Positions 24,809 to 33,660 are shown, counted from the first letter of the stretch. The stretch is 64,000 bases of DNA from Aneurinibacillus uraniidurans (GCF_028471905.1 NZ_CP116902.1:1028501-1092500), one strand, 5' to 3'. Translations and numbers: made by a program. The notes: generated by a model not told the origin, from the letters alone.

Positions 24809-24865
24809 AAAACCACCCTTTCTTCTTTCCTTTCAAGGCAATCAACCCATCGTATAAAAAGATAG

Positions 24866-26212
24866 CTACTGTATGGACTCTGCTTCTTCAAAATGAAACT
24901 GCGGCGGTTTATGTCGGAATGCTTTCGTCATATAGACGAGATACAGCAATCCGAGCGTACTCCAGGCAAGACCGAGCATCACTGACTTGGCATCCAGATG
25001 CGCCCAGATAAAGCCGATGAAGCTAATTCCGATCAGGGGCAGTGCCGTATAGTTTAGCACGGCTTTCCAGTTGCGTTCTTTACGGCGTACCATATAGTGC
25101 ACGATAACCGATAGATTAACGAACGTAAACGCCGTCAAAGCACCAAAGTTAATAAAGGATGTAGCAGTAATCAAATCTAGGAACAGTGCTGTTAGCGATG
25201 TCAGGCCAATAAGGACTACATTATACACAGGAACACCAAGGCGTGGATGTACATAGCCGAAGATTCGTTCTGGTAGCACGCGGTCACGTCCCATGGCATA
25301 AAGCAGACGAGATGCGCTTACACTTGATGCGATACCAGAGGCAAGTGTTGAAGTAAGAGCTGCTGCCAGAAAGATAGCCTGGAATAATGTGCCGCCAATT
25401 GTCAATGCGATTTCGGGAGATGCTGCTTCCGGATCATGAAACACGGAAATGTCCGGGAACAACAGCTGGGTAAAATATGAGACAGTCGTAAACAGCACAC
25501 CACCGATAAGTGCGGCGAGAAACACAGCGCGTGGAATCGTTTGACGCGGATTTGGTGTTTCTTCTGACAGTGTGGTAACAGCGTCGAATCCAAGAAAAGC
25601 AAAACAGAGAATCGATGCACCTGACAGAAGAGCTGCTGCTTGCATATCAGGTGCATAAAATGGCTGCATCGAGAAGAGGTGCTCTCCTTTGTTCAGCAAG
25701 CCGCGAATAGCGAGCGTAGCGAACAGAATGCAGACAAGAAACTGGAATAAAACAAGAATGGCATTAATCGATACTGTAATCGTTACGCGGGACAGGTTCA
25801 CAAGCAAAAGCACGGTGATAAATCCAACAATCCATATCCAGCCAGGTACGTTTGGGAATGCGGTAGATAGATAAATTTTAGTTAGCAGGGCATTGATCAT
25901 CGGTAGAAATATGTAGTCAAGCAGTGCTGCCCAGCCGACAAGAAAGCCTAAATACGGATGCATGGTTTTCTGTGTATATGTATAAGCTGATCCGGCATTC
26001 GGATATACCCGTACCATCTTGCCATAGCTAGCTGCGGTAAATAAAATCGCGACAAGTGTCAGCACGTATGCCATCGGTACATGCCCACCGGTCTCGTCCG
26101 AAACAATACCGTATGTATCGAAAACAGCCATCGGTGCCATGTAGCCGAGGCCGATGAATACGATTTGCCAGAGTTTTAATGTTTTTTGTAAGTGCTGAGT
26201 CTTTCCTTCCAA
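24866..26212 (-). CDS. APC-family amino acid permease
   Basis: A 448-residue secondary transporter with 12 predicted helices. The amino acid-polyamine-organocation superfamily signature is visible in helix 1 (FIGLGYMAPMAVFDTYGIVS) and in SASRLLYAMGRDRVLP between helices 8 and 9. It probably imports an amino acid or amine; the substrate is not clear, though the YgjI/putrescine-importer-like branch is possible. The TTG at 26212 is chosen because AAGGAGGAAC precedes it; a longer frame begins upstream of that ribosome site. Confidence 0.87.
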   Translation of the reverse strand: MEGKTQHLQKTLKLWQIVFIGLGYMAPMAVFDTYGIVSDETGGHVPMAYVLTLVAILFTAASYGKMVRVYPNAGSAYTYTQKTMHPYLGFLVGWAALLDYIFLPMINALLTKIYLSTAFPNVPGWIWIVGFITVLLLVNLSRVTITVSINAILVLFQFLVCILFATLAIRGLLNKGEHLFSMQPFYAPDMQAAALLSGASILCFAFLGFDAVTTLSEETPNPRQTIPRAVFLAALIGGVLFTTVSYFTQLLFPDISVFHDPEAASPEIALTIGGTLFQAIFLAAALTSTLASGIASSVSASRLLYAMGRDRVLPERIFGYVHPRLGVPVYNVVLIGLTSLTALFLDLITATSFINFGALTAFTFVNLSVIVHYMVRRKERNWKAVLNYTALPLIGISFIGFIWAHLDAKSVMLGLAWSTLGLLYLVYMTKAFRHKPPQFHFEEAESIQ

Positions 26213-26299
26213 TCGTAAGTTCCTCCTTCGAAAAAAAACGTTTTGCAAAGGATAAGTGTACCATAAAAGCCAAGCATTTTTATGCTCGGCTTTGTGAAT

Positions 26300-26872
26300 T
26301 TATACATTCGATCCAATTGTTCGCCCTGGATAAAACATGTTTTCCTCGTTGCGTGGGACCGTCTTGCCTGAGATATGGACAGGGGTAAGGCGGTAGACAA
26401 GTGTCGGGCTCCCCATACTGGAGCGATACCCATCTACATGAGCGGAAGCGAGCGCGTTATTGTAGTAGCCGGGCACGTATTTATCAAGCATCGCCTGCAT
26501 GGCGGCGGTTGCTTCTGTAAGGTCTACCACACGCTCCGGGCATCCGAACACCATGACACTGCGATAAGCGGTGCCGGTATGGGCAGGGACAGGATGTGCA
26601 ATCGTGCCCCAGTCTTCAACAACGGTAAAGCAGAGTGTGTCTATGTTCGTGTCCAATGCCTCGAATTTCCGGCCACCCTGACTGCCATGAAAATAAATAT
26701 GGCCGTTATTCCAGGTAAAGTTGAGCGGAACAACGTATGTACCATGTTCGTCTTGCAGGCCGAGAAAACCTGTGCGAGAAGCGGTGAGACAAGCATCAAT
26801 CTGGGCGGTGTCCTGCAGATCCTTTTGCGAGCGACGCATAGATGGCATAGTAGATGAGTGCGGGTGTTTCAT
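26300..26872 (-). CDS. Pyridoxamine 5'-phosphate oxidase-like flavoprotein (NimA type)
   Basis: A 190-residue split-barrel flavin-binding protein related to the nitroimidazole-resistance (Nim) branch of the PNPOx-like family. Markers are GFLGLQDEHGTYVVPLNFTW, IYFHGSQGGRKFEAL and the RSVMVFGCPERVVD strand. It probably reduces or binds a small molecule using FMN. The ATG at 26872 follows AAGGAGGAATTCC closely. It is transcribed away from a MocR-type regulator, and the 110-base gap contains a 9-bp inverted repeat. By analogy with other mocR neighbours it is likely the regulator's target. Confidence 0.82.
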   Translation of the reverse strand: MKHPHSSTMPSMRRSQKDLQDTAQIDACLTASRTGFLGLQDEHGTYVVPLNFTWNNGHIYFHGSQGGRKFEALDTNIDTLCFTVVEDWGTIAHPVPAHTGTAYRSVMVFGCPERVVDLTEATAAMQAMLDKYVPGYYNNALASAHVDGYRSSMGSPTLVYRLTPVHISGKTVPRNEENMFYPGRTIGSNV

Positions 26873-26910
26873 ATGGAATTCCTCCTTGAATGATAGGTTG
26901 TAGCGGGCGA

Positions 26911-26943
26911 ATTGTTCTGCTAATGTGAATGTACCAGAACAAT
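26911..26943. promoter_or_regulatory. Putative operator between the PNPOx-like gene and mocR-type gene
   Basis: ATTGTTCTG (26911-26919) and CAGAACAAT (26935-26943) are perfect inverted copies 15 bases apart. Further CAGAACAA copies lie at 27032 and 27044 inside the regulator's coding start, 12 bases apart, but those are partly forced by the repeated peptide LAEQ/IAEQ. Confidence 0.5.
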
Positions 26944-26982
26944 GCACGCAAATTTTTACGAGTATAAAGAGGAGGAAGAACG

Positions 26983-28419
26983 TTGTCAATCCCGTATTTT
27001 CAGCTGCGACGTAGAAGTTCTGTTCCGCTAGCAGAACAAATAGCAGAACAATTACTTGGAGCCATTCGCACTAGGCGGCTTACGGCGGGTCAGTCACTTC
27101 CATCCGTGCGTGAACTGGCAGCGAGTCTTGGTGTGAGCATGGAAACCGCACAAAAAGCGTACCGAATCCTCAAAGATGATGGCTGGATTGAGAGTCGTCC
27201 GCGCCACGGTACAGTCGTATCTCATGCACTGCCAAATTCGCTGATTATGCTGCCACCGAAGCATGTGGAAGCACGAGGTGGATTAATGGAGCAAGTGCGG
27301 TTACATCGGCAGACGCCTGATTTGATTCCGGTCTCTGGCATATCGCCTACGCCTGCGGATACACGATTTATGCGTGCGTGGAAGCAGGCGATGGGGGAGG
27401 TATTTGAGCAAACGTTTTCGCAGGAGAAAGCGGATCCGTTCGGACTTATAAATCTGCGCGAAAAGATTCAAGGAATGATGGCTGGACGCGGGATGTGGGC
27501 AGATGTGGAGTCGATTTGCATGGTAAATGGTACACAGCAGGCGCTGTGGCTGCTTGCGGATCAGTTTATAAAACCAGGTGATGTGATCGGAGTGCCGGAG
27601 ATGTGCTACTTGCCAGCACGGGATATATTTTGTGACAGGGGAGCCCGCATTGTGCCACTCCCGCTCGGACGGAATGGAATCGACATCGATAAATTAGAGG
27701 CTGTGTGTCGGAAGGAGAAATTGAGTATGCTGTATGCGATGCCGAATGCTCATTTTCCAACGGGTATGTCATGGCCGCTTGCGATCAAGCATCAGGTGCT
27801 TGCATTAGCGTCTGAATACGGATTTTCGATTCTCGAAGATGAGTATTTTGGTGAGTTATATTTTACTCCGCTTCCGCCGCCGACGTTGTACAGTCTGGCA
27901 CAAGAAGAGCATATCGATGTGGATGTATTCTATATCAGTTCATTCAGTACGATGATTCACCCGAATTTGCGCCTTGGCTATATGGTTACTCCTGAGAAGC
28001 ATGGACCGCGCATACGTCAGGCTAAATATTTGTTGGATGGAACAACGTCGGTTATGGCGCAGCAAGCGCTGCTTTTGGCATGGGAGAGAGCAGATTTTCC
28101 GGACTATGTGGAGCGGCTAAGAATGATGTTAAGAGAGGCCAGGGATGGTGCAATTACAAGTCTGCGGCGCTGGATGCCTGAGCGTTATTCATTTGAAGTC
28201 CCGACGATGGGGACATGTACATGGGTGTATGCCCCGCCTGAATTCGACAGCCTGCGCTTTTTTGAACGTTGTCTGGCACGTGGGGTGTATGTCCGTCCTG
28301 GCGATGCGTTCGCGGTAGAAGATCCGGTGCCAGGGTTTCAGGTGAAATTCGGGGCGGTAGAACCTCGGATACTGGAGGAAGGACTACGCCGGATCGGAGA
28401 AGTGCTGATGCTTCGGTAA
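26983..28419 (+). CDS. MocR/PdxR-type transcriptional regulator (GntR HTH + aminotransferase)
   Basis: A 478-residue fusion of an N-terminal GntR winged helix (residues about 10-80, with LPSVRELAASLGVSMETAQKA) and a class I aminotransferase-like domain. The PLP region is present: SILEDEYFGELYF, and in SSFSTMIHPNLRLGYMV the position of the Schiff-base lysine appears as M or H rather than the usual SK. PLP binding through that lysine is therefore doubtful. Such proteins usually sense PLP or an amino acid and control a neighbour. The TTG start has GAGGAGG upstream. It diverges from a PNPOx-like gene, which supports local control. Confidence 0.85.
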   Translation: MSIPYFQLRRRSSVPLAEQIAEQLLGAIRTRRLTAGQSLPSVRELAASLGVSMETAQKAYRILKDDGWIESRPRHGTVVSHALPNSLIMLPPKHVEARGGLMEQVRLHRQTPDLIPVSGISPTPADTRFMRAWKQAMGEVFEQTFSQEKADPFGLINLREKIQGMMAGRGMWADVESICMVNGTQQALWLLADQFIKPGDVIGVPEMCYLPARDIFCDRGARIVPLPLGRNGIDIDKLEAVCRKEKLSMLYAMPNAHFPTGMSWPLAIKHQVLALASEYGFSILEDEYFGELYFTPLPPPTLYSLAQEEHIDVDVFYISSFSTMIHPNLRLGYMVTPEKHGPRIRQAKYLLDGTTSVMAQQALLLAWERADFPDYVERLRMMLREARDGAITSLRRWMPERYSFEVPTMGTCTWVYAPPEFDSLRFFERCLARGVYVRPGDAFAVEDPVPGFQVKFGAVEPRILEEGLRRIGEVLMLR

Positions 28420-28439
28420 TCATGTTGTATTTTAAAGAT

Positions 28440-28448
28440 TGATATAAT
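28440..28448 (+). promoter_or_regulatory. Extended -10 promoter for the nitronate monooxygenase gene
   Basis: TGATATAAT is an extended -10 element (TGnTATAAT) 43 bases upstream of the start codon; no good -35 is seen. Confidence 0.45.
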
Positions 28449-28490
28449 ATGGTAAAAGTAGCTTGGGAGCATAAAAAGGAGGAGAAGCAG

Positions 28491-29567
28491 ATGGAAAGCA
28501 TGCTGCATACAGACATTTGCCGCATACTGGGCATTACATATCCAGTCTTACTGGCCGGAATGGCAGGGGGACCGACTACGCCTGAGCTCGTGGCGGCTGT
28601 CTCAAAAGCAGGAGGATTAGGCACGTTTGGGGCGGCATATATGGAGCCGGAAGCGATTCGTCAGGCGATCCGGCGTGTGCGTGAATTGACAGATCAGTCG
28701 TTCGCTGTAAATTTGTTCGCAGTGGATCTTACGGATGACACGACACATGTACGTGAGATGCAGGCTGTTCTTGATCCGCTGCGGGAGCAGCTGGGAATTG
28801 AACCAGGAGCACAAAATGTACGGACGGCTGACCGATTTGCCGAGCAGTTGAACGTACTGTTTGAGGAGCAGGTTCCGGTAATAAGTACAGCGTTTGGTTT
28901 GCTTTCAGCAGAAGCGATGCAGCGAGCACATGATGCTGGAATCAAAGTAATTGCGATGGCAACGACGGTAAAGGAAGCGATGGCAGCGGAAAAGCATGGA
29001 GTTCATATCGTAGTGGCACAGGGCAGTGACGCAGGGGGACACCGGGGAACATGGGACACTACCGCACATCCAATGGGCGCAAATATCGGTACATTTTCAC
29101 TTGTGCCGCAAATGGTAGATGCTGTTCACATCCCGGTCGTGGCGGCAGGTGGCATTATGGATGGGCGCGGACTAGCGGCAGCGCTTATGCTTGGTGCATC
29201 TGGTGTACAGTTGGGCACACGCTTTCTAACCGCCGCTGAATCCGGCGCTCATCCTGTTTATCAGCGGGCACTGCTCGGTAGCACAGAAGAAGATACGGTC
29301 ATCACCCGTGCTTTTTCCGGTCGTCCGGCACGGGGAGTTCGCAATGCATTCATTGAACATGTGGAATCATCCGAGATGGAACCGCTTTCATTTCCGACTC
29401 AAAATACAGTGACAGGCGACATTCGACGCGCGGCGGCGGCGCAAAATAATGAACAGTACATGTCGCTTTGGGCCGGACAGGCAACTCGGATGCTTACTGA
29501 TCAGGAAGAGGCAAGTTCTATTCTGACGCAGATTGTGACAGCAGCGGGTAAGCTGCTCGAAAAATAA
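28491..29567 (+). CDS. Nitronate monooxygenase / 2-nitropropane dioxygenase family
   Basis: A 358-residue FMN-dependent TIM-barrel enzyme. Family motifs are LLAGMAGGPTTPELVAAVSK at the N-terminus, VVAQGSDAGGHRGTW with the conserved histidine, PVVAAGGIMDGRGLAAALML and GVQLGTRFL for FMN phosphate binding. It would oxidise propionate-3-nitronate or similar toxic nitronates; some family members are instead enoyl reductases such as FabK, but the GGHRG motif favours the former. The ATG at 28491 follows AAAAGGAGGAG closely; a longer frame from 28449 would include that site. Confidence 0.87.
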   Translation: MESMLHTDICRILGITYPVLLAGMAGGPTTPELVAAVSKAGGLGTFGAAYMEPEAIRQAIRRVRELTDQSFAVNLFAVDLTDDTTHVREMQAVLDPLREQLGIEPGAQNVRTADRFAEQLNVLFEEQVPVISTAFGLLSAEAMQRAHDAGIKVIAMATTVKEAMAAEKHGVHIVVAQGSDAGGHRGTWDTTAHPMGANIGTFSLVPQMVDAVHIPVVAAGGIMDGRGLAAALMLGASGVQLGTRFLTAAESGAHPVYQRALLGSTEEDTVITRAFSGRPARGVRNAFIEHVESSEMEPLSFPTQNTVTGDIRRAAAAQNNEQYMSLWAGQATRMLTDQEEASSILTQIVTAAGKLLEK

Positions 29568-29585
29568 AAACAACGAGGCGGTTGT

Positions 29586-29939
29586 TTATAAAATCGTCAG
29601 TTCAAAAATAATAACAACTAGCATGTAAATAATCATCATGATATTGAGATATAGGAACAGATGATGACTTCTGACAACATGCCAGAAGCGGCGTTTTGGA
29701 CCGCGGGCAGCTTCTGCGAAAGCTGCCTTTTTCTGTTGAGCGCTGCGTCTTGCATTCGCATCACCGGGCTGTCGCATCAGCAGTGCGAGGTCAAGCGCAC
29801 GCCGATAGTAAAGCTCAGCACGTTCTAGGTCACCATCTTGTTCGGCCTGCCTGGCGAGTGCATAAAGAAACTCGGGACCGGTGTATTGCATAGGGTCAGA
29901 TTGTTGTACCGGAGGGAGAGGATTGTGGTTACCGGACAT
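29586..29939 (-). CDS. Small TPR-like protein with C-terminal membrane anchor
   Basis: A 117-residue protein. Residues about 20-55 read as one or two TPR-like helices (YALARQAEQDGDLERAELYY, RRALDLALLM). A basic linker follows, and the last 25 residues are a hydrophobic helix (LYLNIMMIIYMLVVIIFELTIL), giving a tail-anchored topology. The family is not known. GGAGGTGAACTGCC precedes the ATG. It converges on the nitronate monooxygenase gene with only 18 bases between stops. It may be a scaffold at the membrane; no partner gene is adjacent. Confidence 0.6.
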   Translation of the reverse strand: MSGNHNPLPPVQQSDPMQYTGPEFLYALARQAEQDGDLERAELYYRRALDLALLMRQPGDANARRSAQQKKAAFAEAARGPKRRFWHVVRSHHLFLYLNIMMIIYMLVVIIFELTIL

Positions 29940-30128
29940 GGCAGTTCACCTCCTATAAGGGGTACATGAAGCTTTGTACCTTATACGTTATATATATGCG
30001 AGCAGAGTTACTTACTACTGTGCAAAAATTGCTTATCTTTAAAAAAGAGAGAACGCAGGGGAAAAAGAGTGGACAAATCCATTAGATAAATGATACATTT
30101 TTCTTGGAAAGTAATACGGATATCAAAG
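29940..30128. other. Spacer upstream of the cobalamin riboswitch
   Basis: No gene. An AT-rich stretch between divergent units that must hold the promoter for the riboswitch transcript; TTTTTCTTGGAAAG about 30 bases before the aptamer is AT-rich, but I cannot fix a promoter with confidence. Confidence 0.5.
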
Positions 30129-30294
30129 TTCAGGTGCTGGGGTTTTACCCCGGCTTAAAAGGGAAGTCCGGTGTAAATCCGGCGCGGTCCCGCCACTGTA
30201 ACTGCTGAGTTCTTTCGCATAATGTCACTGTTTCGTATCGGGATGGGAAGACGCGGAAGCGCGATGACGCAGGAGTCAGGAGACCTGCCTGTCT
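30129..30294 (+). ncRNA. Cobalamin (AdoCbl) riboswitch
   Basis: The conserved cobalamin aptamer core is clear: AAAAGGGAAGTCCGGTGTAA, then CGCGGTCCCGCCACTGTAAC (the B12 box) and the closing AGTCAGGAGACCTGCCTGT. It stands at the head of a 2Fe-2S ferredoxin and CbiMNQO cobalt-transport operon. A terminator hairpin lies about 85 bases downstream, so adenosylcobalamin presumably switches transcription off. Confidence 0.95.
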
Positions 30295-30379
30295 TTTTGT
30301 ATCGCCATTTGGTTTCTTCGGGGGTGAGAAGCAGAGGCGTGAGCCGGTTTTGGTACAGCCGGACATAGGAACAGGAAAC

Positions 30380-30412
30380 AGCCACCCTTGTGTTAGGGCG
30401 GTTTTTTTTATT
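30380..30412 (+). terminator. Riboswitch-controlled terminator of the cbi operon
   Basis: GCCACCCT and AGGGCGGT (one mismatch) around a TGTGTT loop, followed by TTTTTTT, between the aptamer and the first gene. It is the likely expression platform. Confidence 0.75.
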
Positions 30413-30483
30413 TGACGCACATATCTACTAAGGTTATGGCATAAAACGTAATATTTACGATTTATAAAAGAGAGGGGATTGCG

Positions 30484-30852
30484 ATGGCAACCTGGGATCT
30501 GACAGGGACACAGCATCATCTGTTGATTTGTAATGGGGGAAGCTGTATGCGGGCAGGAGGAGAGGATGTAACGCAGGCGATCCGAAATGAAATTGCTGCA
30601 CACCATGCTGATGCGTTAATTCATACAACACGCACGCGCTGCAATGGGCGGTGTGAGGATGCGTGTGTCGTTATTTCATATCCAGCTGGTCGCTGGTATA
30701 AAGACATGACTCCAGAGGCAGGGCGAGCTCTCGTGCGTGACCATCTTGGAGACGTAAGTACGGACCTACATAACCAAACCGTATATACATATGTAGATAA
30801 ATGTGGTTTTGTACCGGCAGAAGGTGCTGCGGTAGGACGCTGTAAATTATGA
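30484..30852 (+). CDS. Thioredoxin-like 2Fe-2S ferredoxin (CbiW-like)
   Basis: A 122-residue ferredoxin of the thioredoxin-fold 2Fe-2S type. The four cluster cysteines lie in [15 protein letters not shown] and [14 protein letters not shown], and the C-terminal CGFVPAEG adds another cysteine. B. megaterium has such a protein (CbiW) in its cobalamin operon. Here it is the first gene behind the cobalamin riboswitch and overlaps the following cbiM region, so a redox role in cobalt or corrin handling is likely but not shown. GAGAGGGGATTGCG precedes the ATG. Confidence 0.8.
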   Translation: MATWDLTGTQHHLLICNGGSCMRAGGEDVTQAIRNEIAAHHADALIHTTRTRCNGRCEDACVVISYPAGRWYKDMTPEAGRALVRDHLGDVSTDLHNQTVYTYVDKCGFVPAEGAAVGRCKL

Positions 30853-30866
30853 AGGGGTGGACAGAG

Positions 30867-31628
30867 ATGAGAAAAAAACAATGGGGGTCAGGGCTGCTTG
30901 CTGTAGCTGGATTTCTACTGTACTTGTTGATTAATGAACCGCAGACCGCATATGGCATGCACATCATGGAAGGGTTTCTTCCGGTGAAATGGGCGGTATT
31001 CTGGTGGGTTGTGTTCGTGCCGTTTTTTGTACTTGGCTTGCGCTCGATCAGACGAATTACGAAGGAACGCCCGGAAGCAAAGTTAATGCTTGGATTAGCA
31101 GGGGCCTTCACATTCGTATTATCTGCCCTGAAAATTCCTTCGGTCACGGGCAGTAGTTCACATCCGACAGGAACAGGGTTTGGTGCAATCGTGTTCGGGC
31201 CGCTTGTGATGAGTGTGCTCGGTGCAATCGTACTGTTATTTCAGGCCCTTCTGCTGGCGCATGGTGGATTGACGACACTTGGGGCGAATGCGATGTCGAT
31301 GGCGGTTATCGGCCCGTTTGTTGCATATGGCATCTATCGGGCGGTGATGAAAGCGAACGGAAGTCAAAAACTTGCGATTTTTCTGGCCGCAGCACTTGGA
31401 GATTTGGCAACATATGTTGTGACATCCTTGCAGTTGGCGCTGGCATTTCCAGCGGCAAGTGGCGGTGTTATGGCATCATTTCTGAAATTTGCGGGGATTT
31501 TTGCCATTACACAAATTCCTCTTGCGATTAGTGAAGGGTTGTTGACGGTGCTTGTCTGGAATTGGCTTCAGTCGTATAACCGCACGGAACTGGAAGAAAT
31601 TCAGTCGCTGCAAAAACGGGGGGCATAG
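30867..31628 (+). CDS. cbiM: Cobalt ECF transporter S component CbiM
   Basis: A 253-residue membrane protein. An N-terminal signal ends at TAYG, and cleavage would expose MHIMEGFLP, the Met-His-Ile N-terminus whose amino group and histidine bind Co(II) in CbiM. Further family motifs are [17 protein letters not shown] and [18 protein letters not shown]. With CbiN, CbiQ and CbiO it imports cobalt for cobalamin synthesis. The ATG at 30867 follows AGGGGTGG; an ATG at 30849 overlapping the previous stop would add six residues. Confidence 0.95.
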   Translation: MRKKQWGSGLLAVAGFLLYLLINEPQTAYGMHIMEGFLPVKWAVFWWVVFVPFFVLGLRSIRRITKERPEAKLMLGLAGAFTFVLSALKIPSVTGSSSHPTGTGFGAIVFGPLVMSVLGAIVLLFQALLLAHGGLTTLGANAMSMAVIGPFVAYGIYRAVMKANGSQKLAIFLAAALGDLATYVVTSLQLALAFPAASGGVMASFLKFAGIFAITQIPLAISEGLLTVLVWNWLQSYNRTELEEIQSLQKRGA

Positions 31629-31630
31629 TG

Positions 31631-31933
31631 ATGAAAAAATGGACGAATTGGCTGCTAGTGACAGGCGTAGTGCTGCTGGCAGTTATTCCGCTGCTTCTTG
31701 TGAAAAATTCGAATTTTGGTGGGTCTGATGGTGCGGCAGAGGAAGCGATCAGTGAAGTCGCACCGAATTATAAGCCGTGGTTCGCCCCGCTTGCAGAGCC
31801 GCCAGGTAGTGAGACAGAAAGTCTGCTATTTGCTGTGCAAGCAGCGCTTGGTGCTGGGGTGGTCGGATATGGAATAGGCTTCTATCGAGGCCGAAGTGAG
31901 CAGAGGAAAAAGGGTGAACGGGATGCAGCTTGA
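31631..31933 (+). CDS. cbiN: Cobalt transporter accessory protein CbiN
   Basis: A 100-residue protein with two transmembrane helices (about residues 8-25 and 66-84) and an extracytoplasmic loop (EVAPNYKPWFAPLAEPPGSE) typical of CbiN, which is needed to load cobalt into CbiM. The start ATG is two bases after the cbiM stop, preceded by a G-run ribosome site. The end overlaps cbiQ by 11 bases. Confidence 0.92.
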   Translation: MKKWTNWLLVTGVVLLAVIPLLLVKNSNFGGSDGAAEEAISEVAPNYKPWFAPLAEPPGSETESLLFAVQAALGAGVVGYGIGFYRGRSEQRKKGERDAA

Positions 31934-32711
31934 TGCGTATGCGTATGGCAATCACTTGCGAATGCTACCACCGACGTACAAAGCTGGATTTGCGATGGGC
32001 GTATTGTCCATCGCTTTTCTTTCGCATGTGCCGGTTCAGTTGATGATTTTTTGCTGGATGAGCATATGGATTGTAAAGTATGCCGGCATTCCGTCACGAT
32101 TGTACATACGTTTGATTGGCTTGGCGTTTGTATTTGTTGTACTCAGTCTTCCAGCTTTGCTAGTGGAAGTAACGCAGGGCAAGCATGTGCCAGCTGCAAA
32201 TGCTGCTTGTGGTTTTGCGGTTGCAGACTGGTATGTTTATGTAAGTAAAAACGGACTGGATCAGGCAGGGAGATTAGCAGCTCGTGCGCTGGCGGCTACG
32301 TCCTGCCTGTATTTTTTAATGCTTACTGTACCGTTCAATGAGCTGCTGCATGTGCTGCGCCGACTGCGCATACCCGAAATTGTACTGGAATTGATGCTAG
32401 TAATGTACCGCTTTATTTTTGTTTTGCTTGACGTAGCTGCGAATATCCGAGTAGCGCAGCTATCGCGTGGTGGACATAATGGATTTCGGAATACCATGCA
32501 GGATATGGGCCGGCTTTTTGTACAAGTATTTGTTTGTGCGATGGAGAAGCAGCGCAAGCTTGCCATTGGACTTGCCGCGCGTGGATTCGAAGGAACGATT
32601 CGAGTCTATCAGGTGCGGGATTATAAAATGCCGCCACGTTATCATGTGGAAGTGGTGATTGGGGTGCTCGCTTTAATCGGGATGGAATGGTGGATGAGAG
32701 GTGGCCTGTAA
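31923..32711 (+). CDS. cbiQ: ECF transporter T component CbiQ
   Basis: A 262-residue transmembrane coupling protein that links the ATPase to CbiM. It opens MQLDAYAYGNHLRMLPPTYK, the usual CbiQ N-terminus. The two ARG-type coupling motifs appear as AQLSRGGHN (atypical) and GLAARGFEG near the C-terminus. About five or six helices are predicted. The start lies within the last codons of cbiN, and the stop overlaps the cbiO start by one base. Confidence 0.92.
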   Translation: MQLDAYAYGNHLRMLPPTYKAGFAMGVLSIAFLSHVPVQLMIFCWMSIWIVKYAGIPSRLYIRLIGLAFVFVVLSLPALLVEVTQGKHVPAANAACGFAVADWYVYVSKNGLDQAGRLAARALAATSCLYFLMLTVPFNELLHVLRRLRIPEIVLELMLVMYRFIFVLLDVAANIRVAQLSRGGHNGFRNTMQDMGRLFVQVFVCAMEKQRKLAIGLAARGFEGTIRVYQVRDYKMPPRYHVEVVIGVLALIGMEWWMRGGL

Positions 32712-33559
32712 TGCAGATGATATTGGAGTTTGAAGATGTGAGATATACATATCCGGGCGGTAGGAGCGAAGCGCTCTGCGGGCTTACGCTTCAAGTGCCG
32801 GAAGGGAAGAAGTGTGTATTGCTCGGGCATAACGGATGCGGGAAATCTACACTTTTTTTGCATGGAAACGGAATTTATCGGCCAGATGCGGGGGAGGTGC
32901 GCTGGCGCGGGCAGGCACTGTCGTATAAGCGAAAGGATCTACTTGAGCTGCGTCGTCAAGTTGGCATCGTATTTCAAGACCCGGAGCAACAAGTAGTGGC
33001 AAGTACAGTGTTGGAGGACATCTCGTATGGGATGTGCAATCTGGGCGTGCCAGAGCAGGAGATGAAGGAGCGAATCGAAGCGGTGCTGGATCGGTTTTCT
33101 CTACGTGAGTTCGCTGAACGTCCGATTCATCAGCTGAGTCTTGGACAGAAGAAGCGGGTTGCGCTGGCGGGTGTGATGGTACTTGCGCCTGTACTCTTGC
33201 TGCTGGATGAGCCGACTGCTTATCTGGATCGGCTACATACGGAGCGTCTGCTGGCTGAGTTAGACGAGATTCATCGTGCTGGTACGACGGTATTGATGGC
33301 AACGCATGATTTGGATGTGGCGTATGCGTGGGCAGATTGGATCTTTGTGATGAATAAAGGGCAGCTTGTGTGTGCAGGTACGCCAGATGAAGTGTTTCGT
33401 GACCGAGACAGGCTTATGAGCTGGCAACTTGGTCAGCCACAGCTGTATGAAGTGTGGCGGGAAGTGGCTCCGCTTCTACAGGATGAAAAGAGCGTTGCCC
33501 CGCGCACAGTGGCGCAGATGATCGAGCGAATACGAAAAATAGGAGAGAAGAAAATATAA
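32711..33559 (+). CDS. cbiO: ECF transporter ATPase CbiO
   Basis: A 282-residue ABC ATPase that powers the cobalt transporter. It has the Walker A motif GHNGCGKST, the Q-loop VFQDPEQQVV, the signature LSLGQKKR, Walker B LLLLDEPTAYLD and the switch histidine in ATHDLDVA. The length fits CbiO. The ATG overlaps the cbiQ stop (TAATG), so translation is coupled. The operon ends at the terminator repeat at 33575-33623. Confidence 0.94.
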   Translation: MQMILEFEDVRYTYPGGRSEALCGLTLQVPEGKKCVLLGHNGCGKSTLFLHGNGIYRPDAGEVRWRGQALSYKRKDLLELRRQVGIVFQDPEQQVVASTVLEDISYGMCNLGVPEQEMKERIEAVLDRFSLREFAERPIHQLSLGQKKRVALAGVMVLAPVLLLLDEPTAYLDRLHTERLLAELDEIHRAGTTVLMATHDLDVAYAWADWIFVMNKGQLVCAGTPDEVFRDRDRLMSWQLGQPQLYEVWREVAPLLQDEKSVAPRTVAQMIERIRKIGEKKI

Positions 33560-33574
33560 AAGCAATCAGAGAAT

Positions 33575-33641
33575 AAAGGCTGTTCCAAAGCCAGAGCATG
33601 GCGAATGGGACAGCCTCTTTTTTATCGAATCGACAGCGTTT
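33575..33641 (+). repeat. Terminator repeat copy 1 (end of cbi operon)
   Basis: AGGCTGTTCC (33577-33586) and GGGACAGCCT (33607-33616) enclose an inner GCCA/TGGC hairpin, followed by TTTTTT. The whole stretch, including the trailing ATCGAATCGACAG, is closely similar to 42249-42308, so this is a dispersed terminator-like repeat and not a lone hairpin. Confidence 0.8.
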
Positions 33642-33660
33642 CAAAATTACTTGCTTGCGA

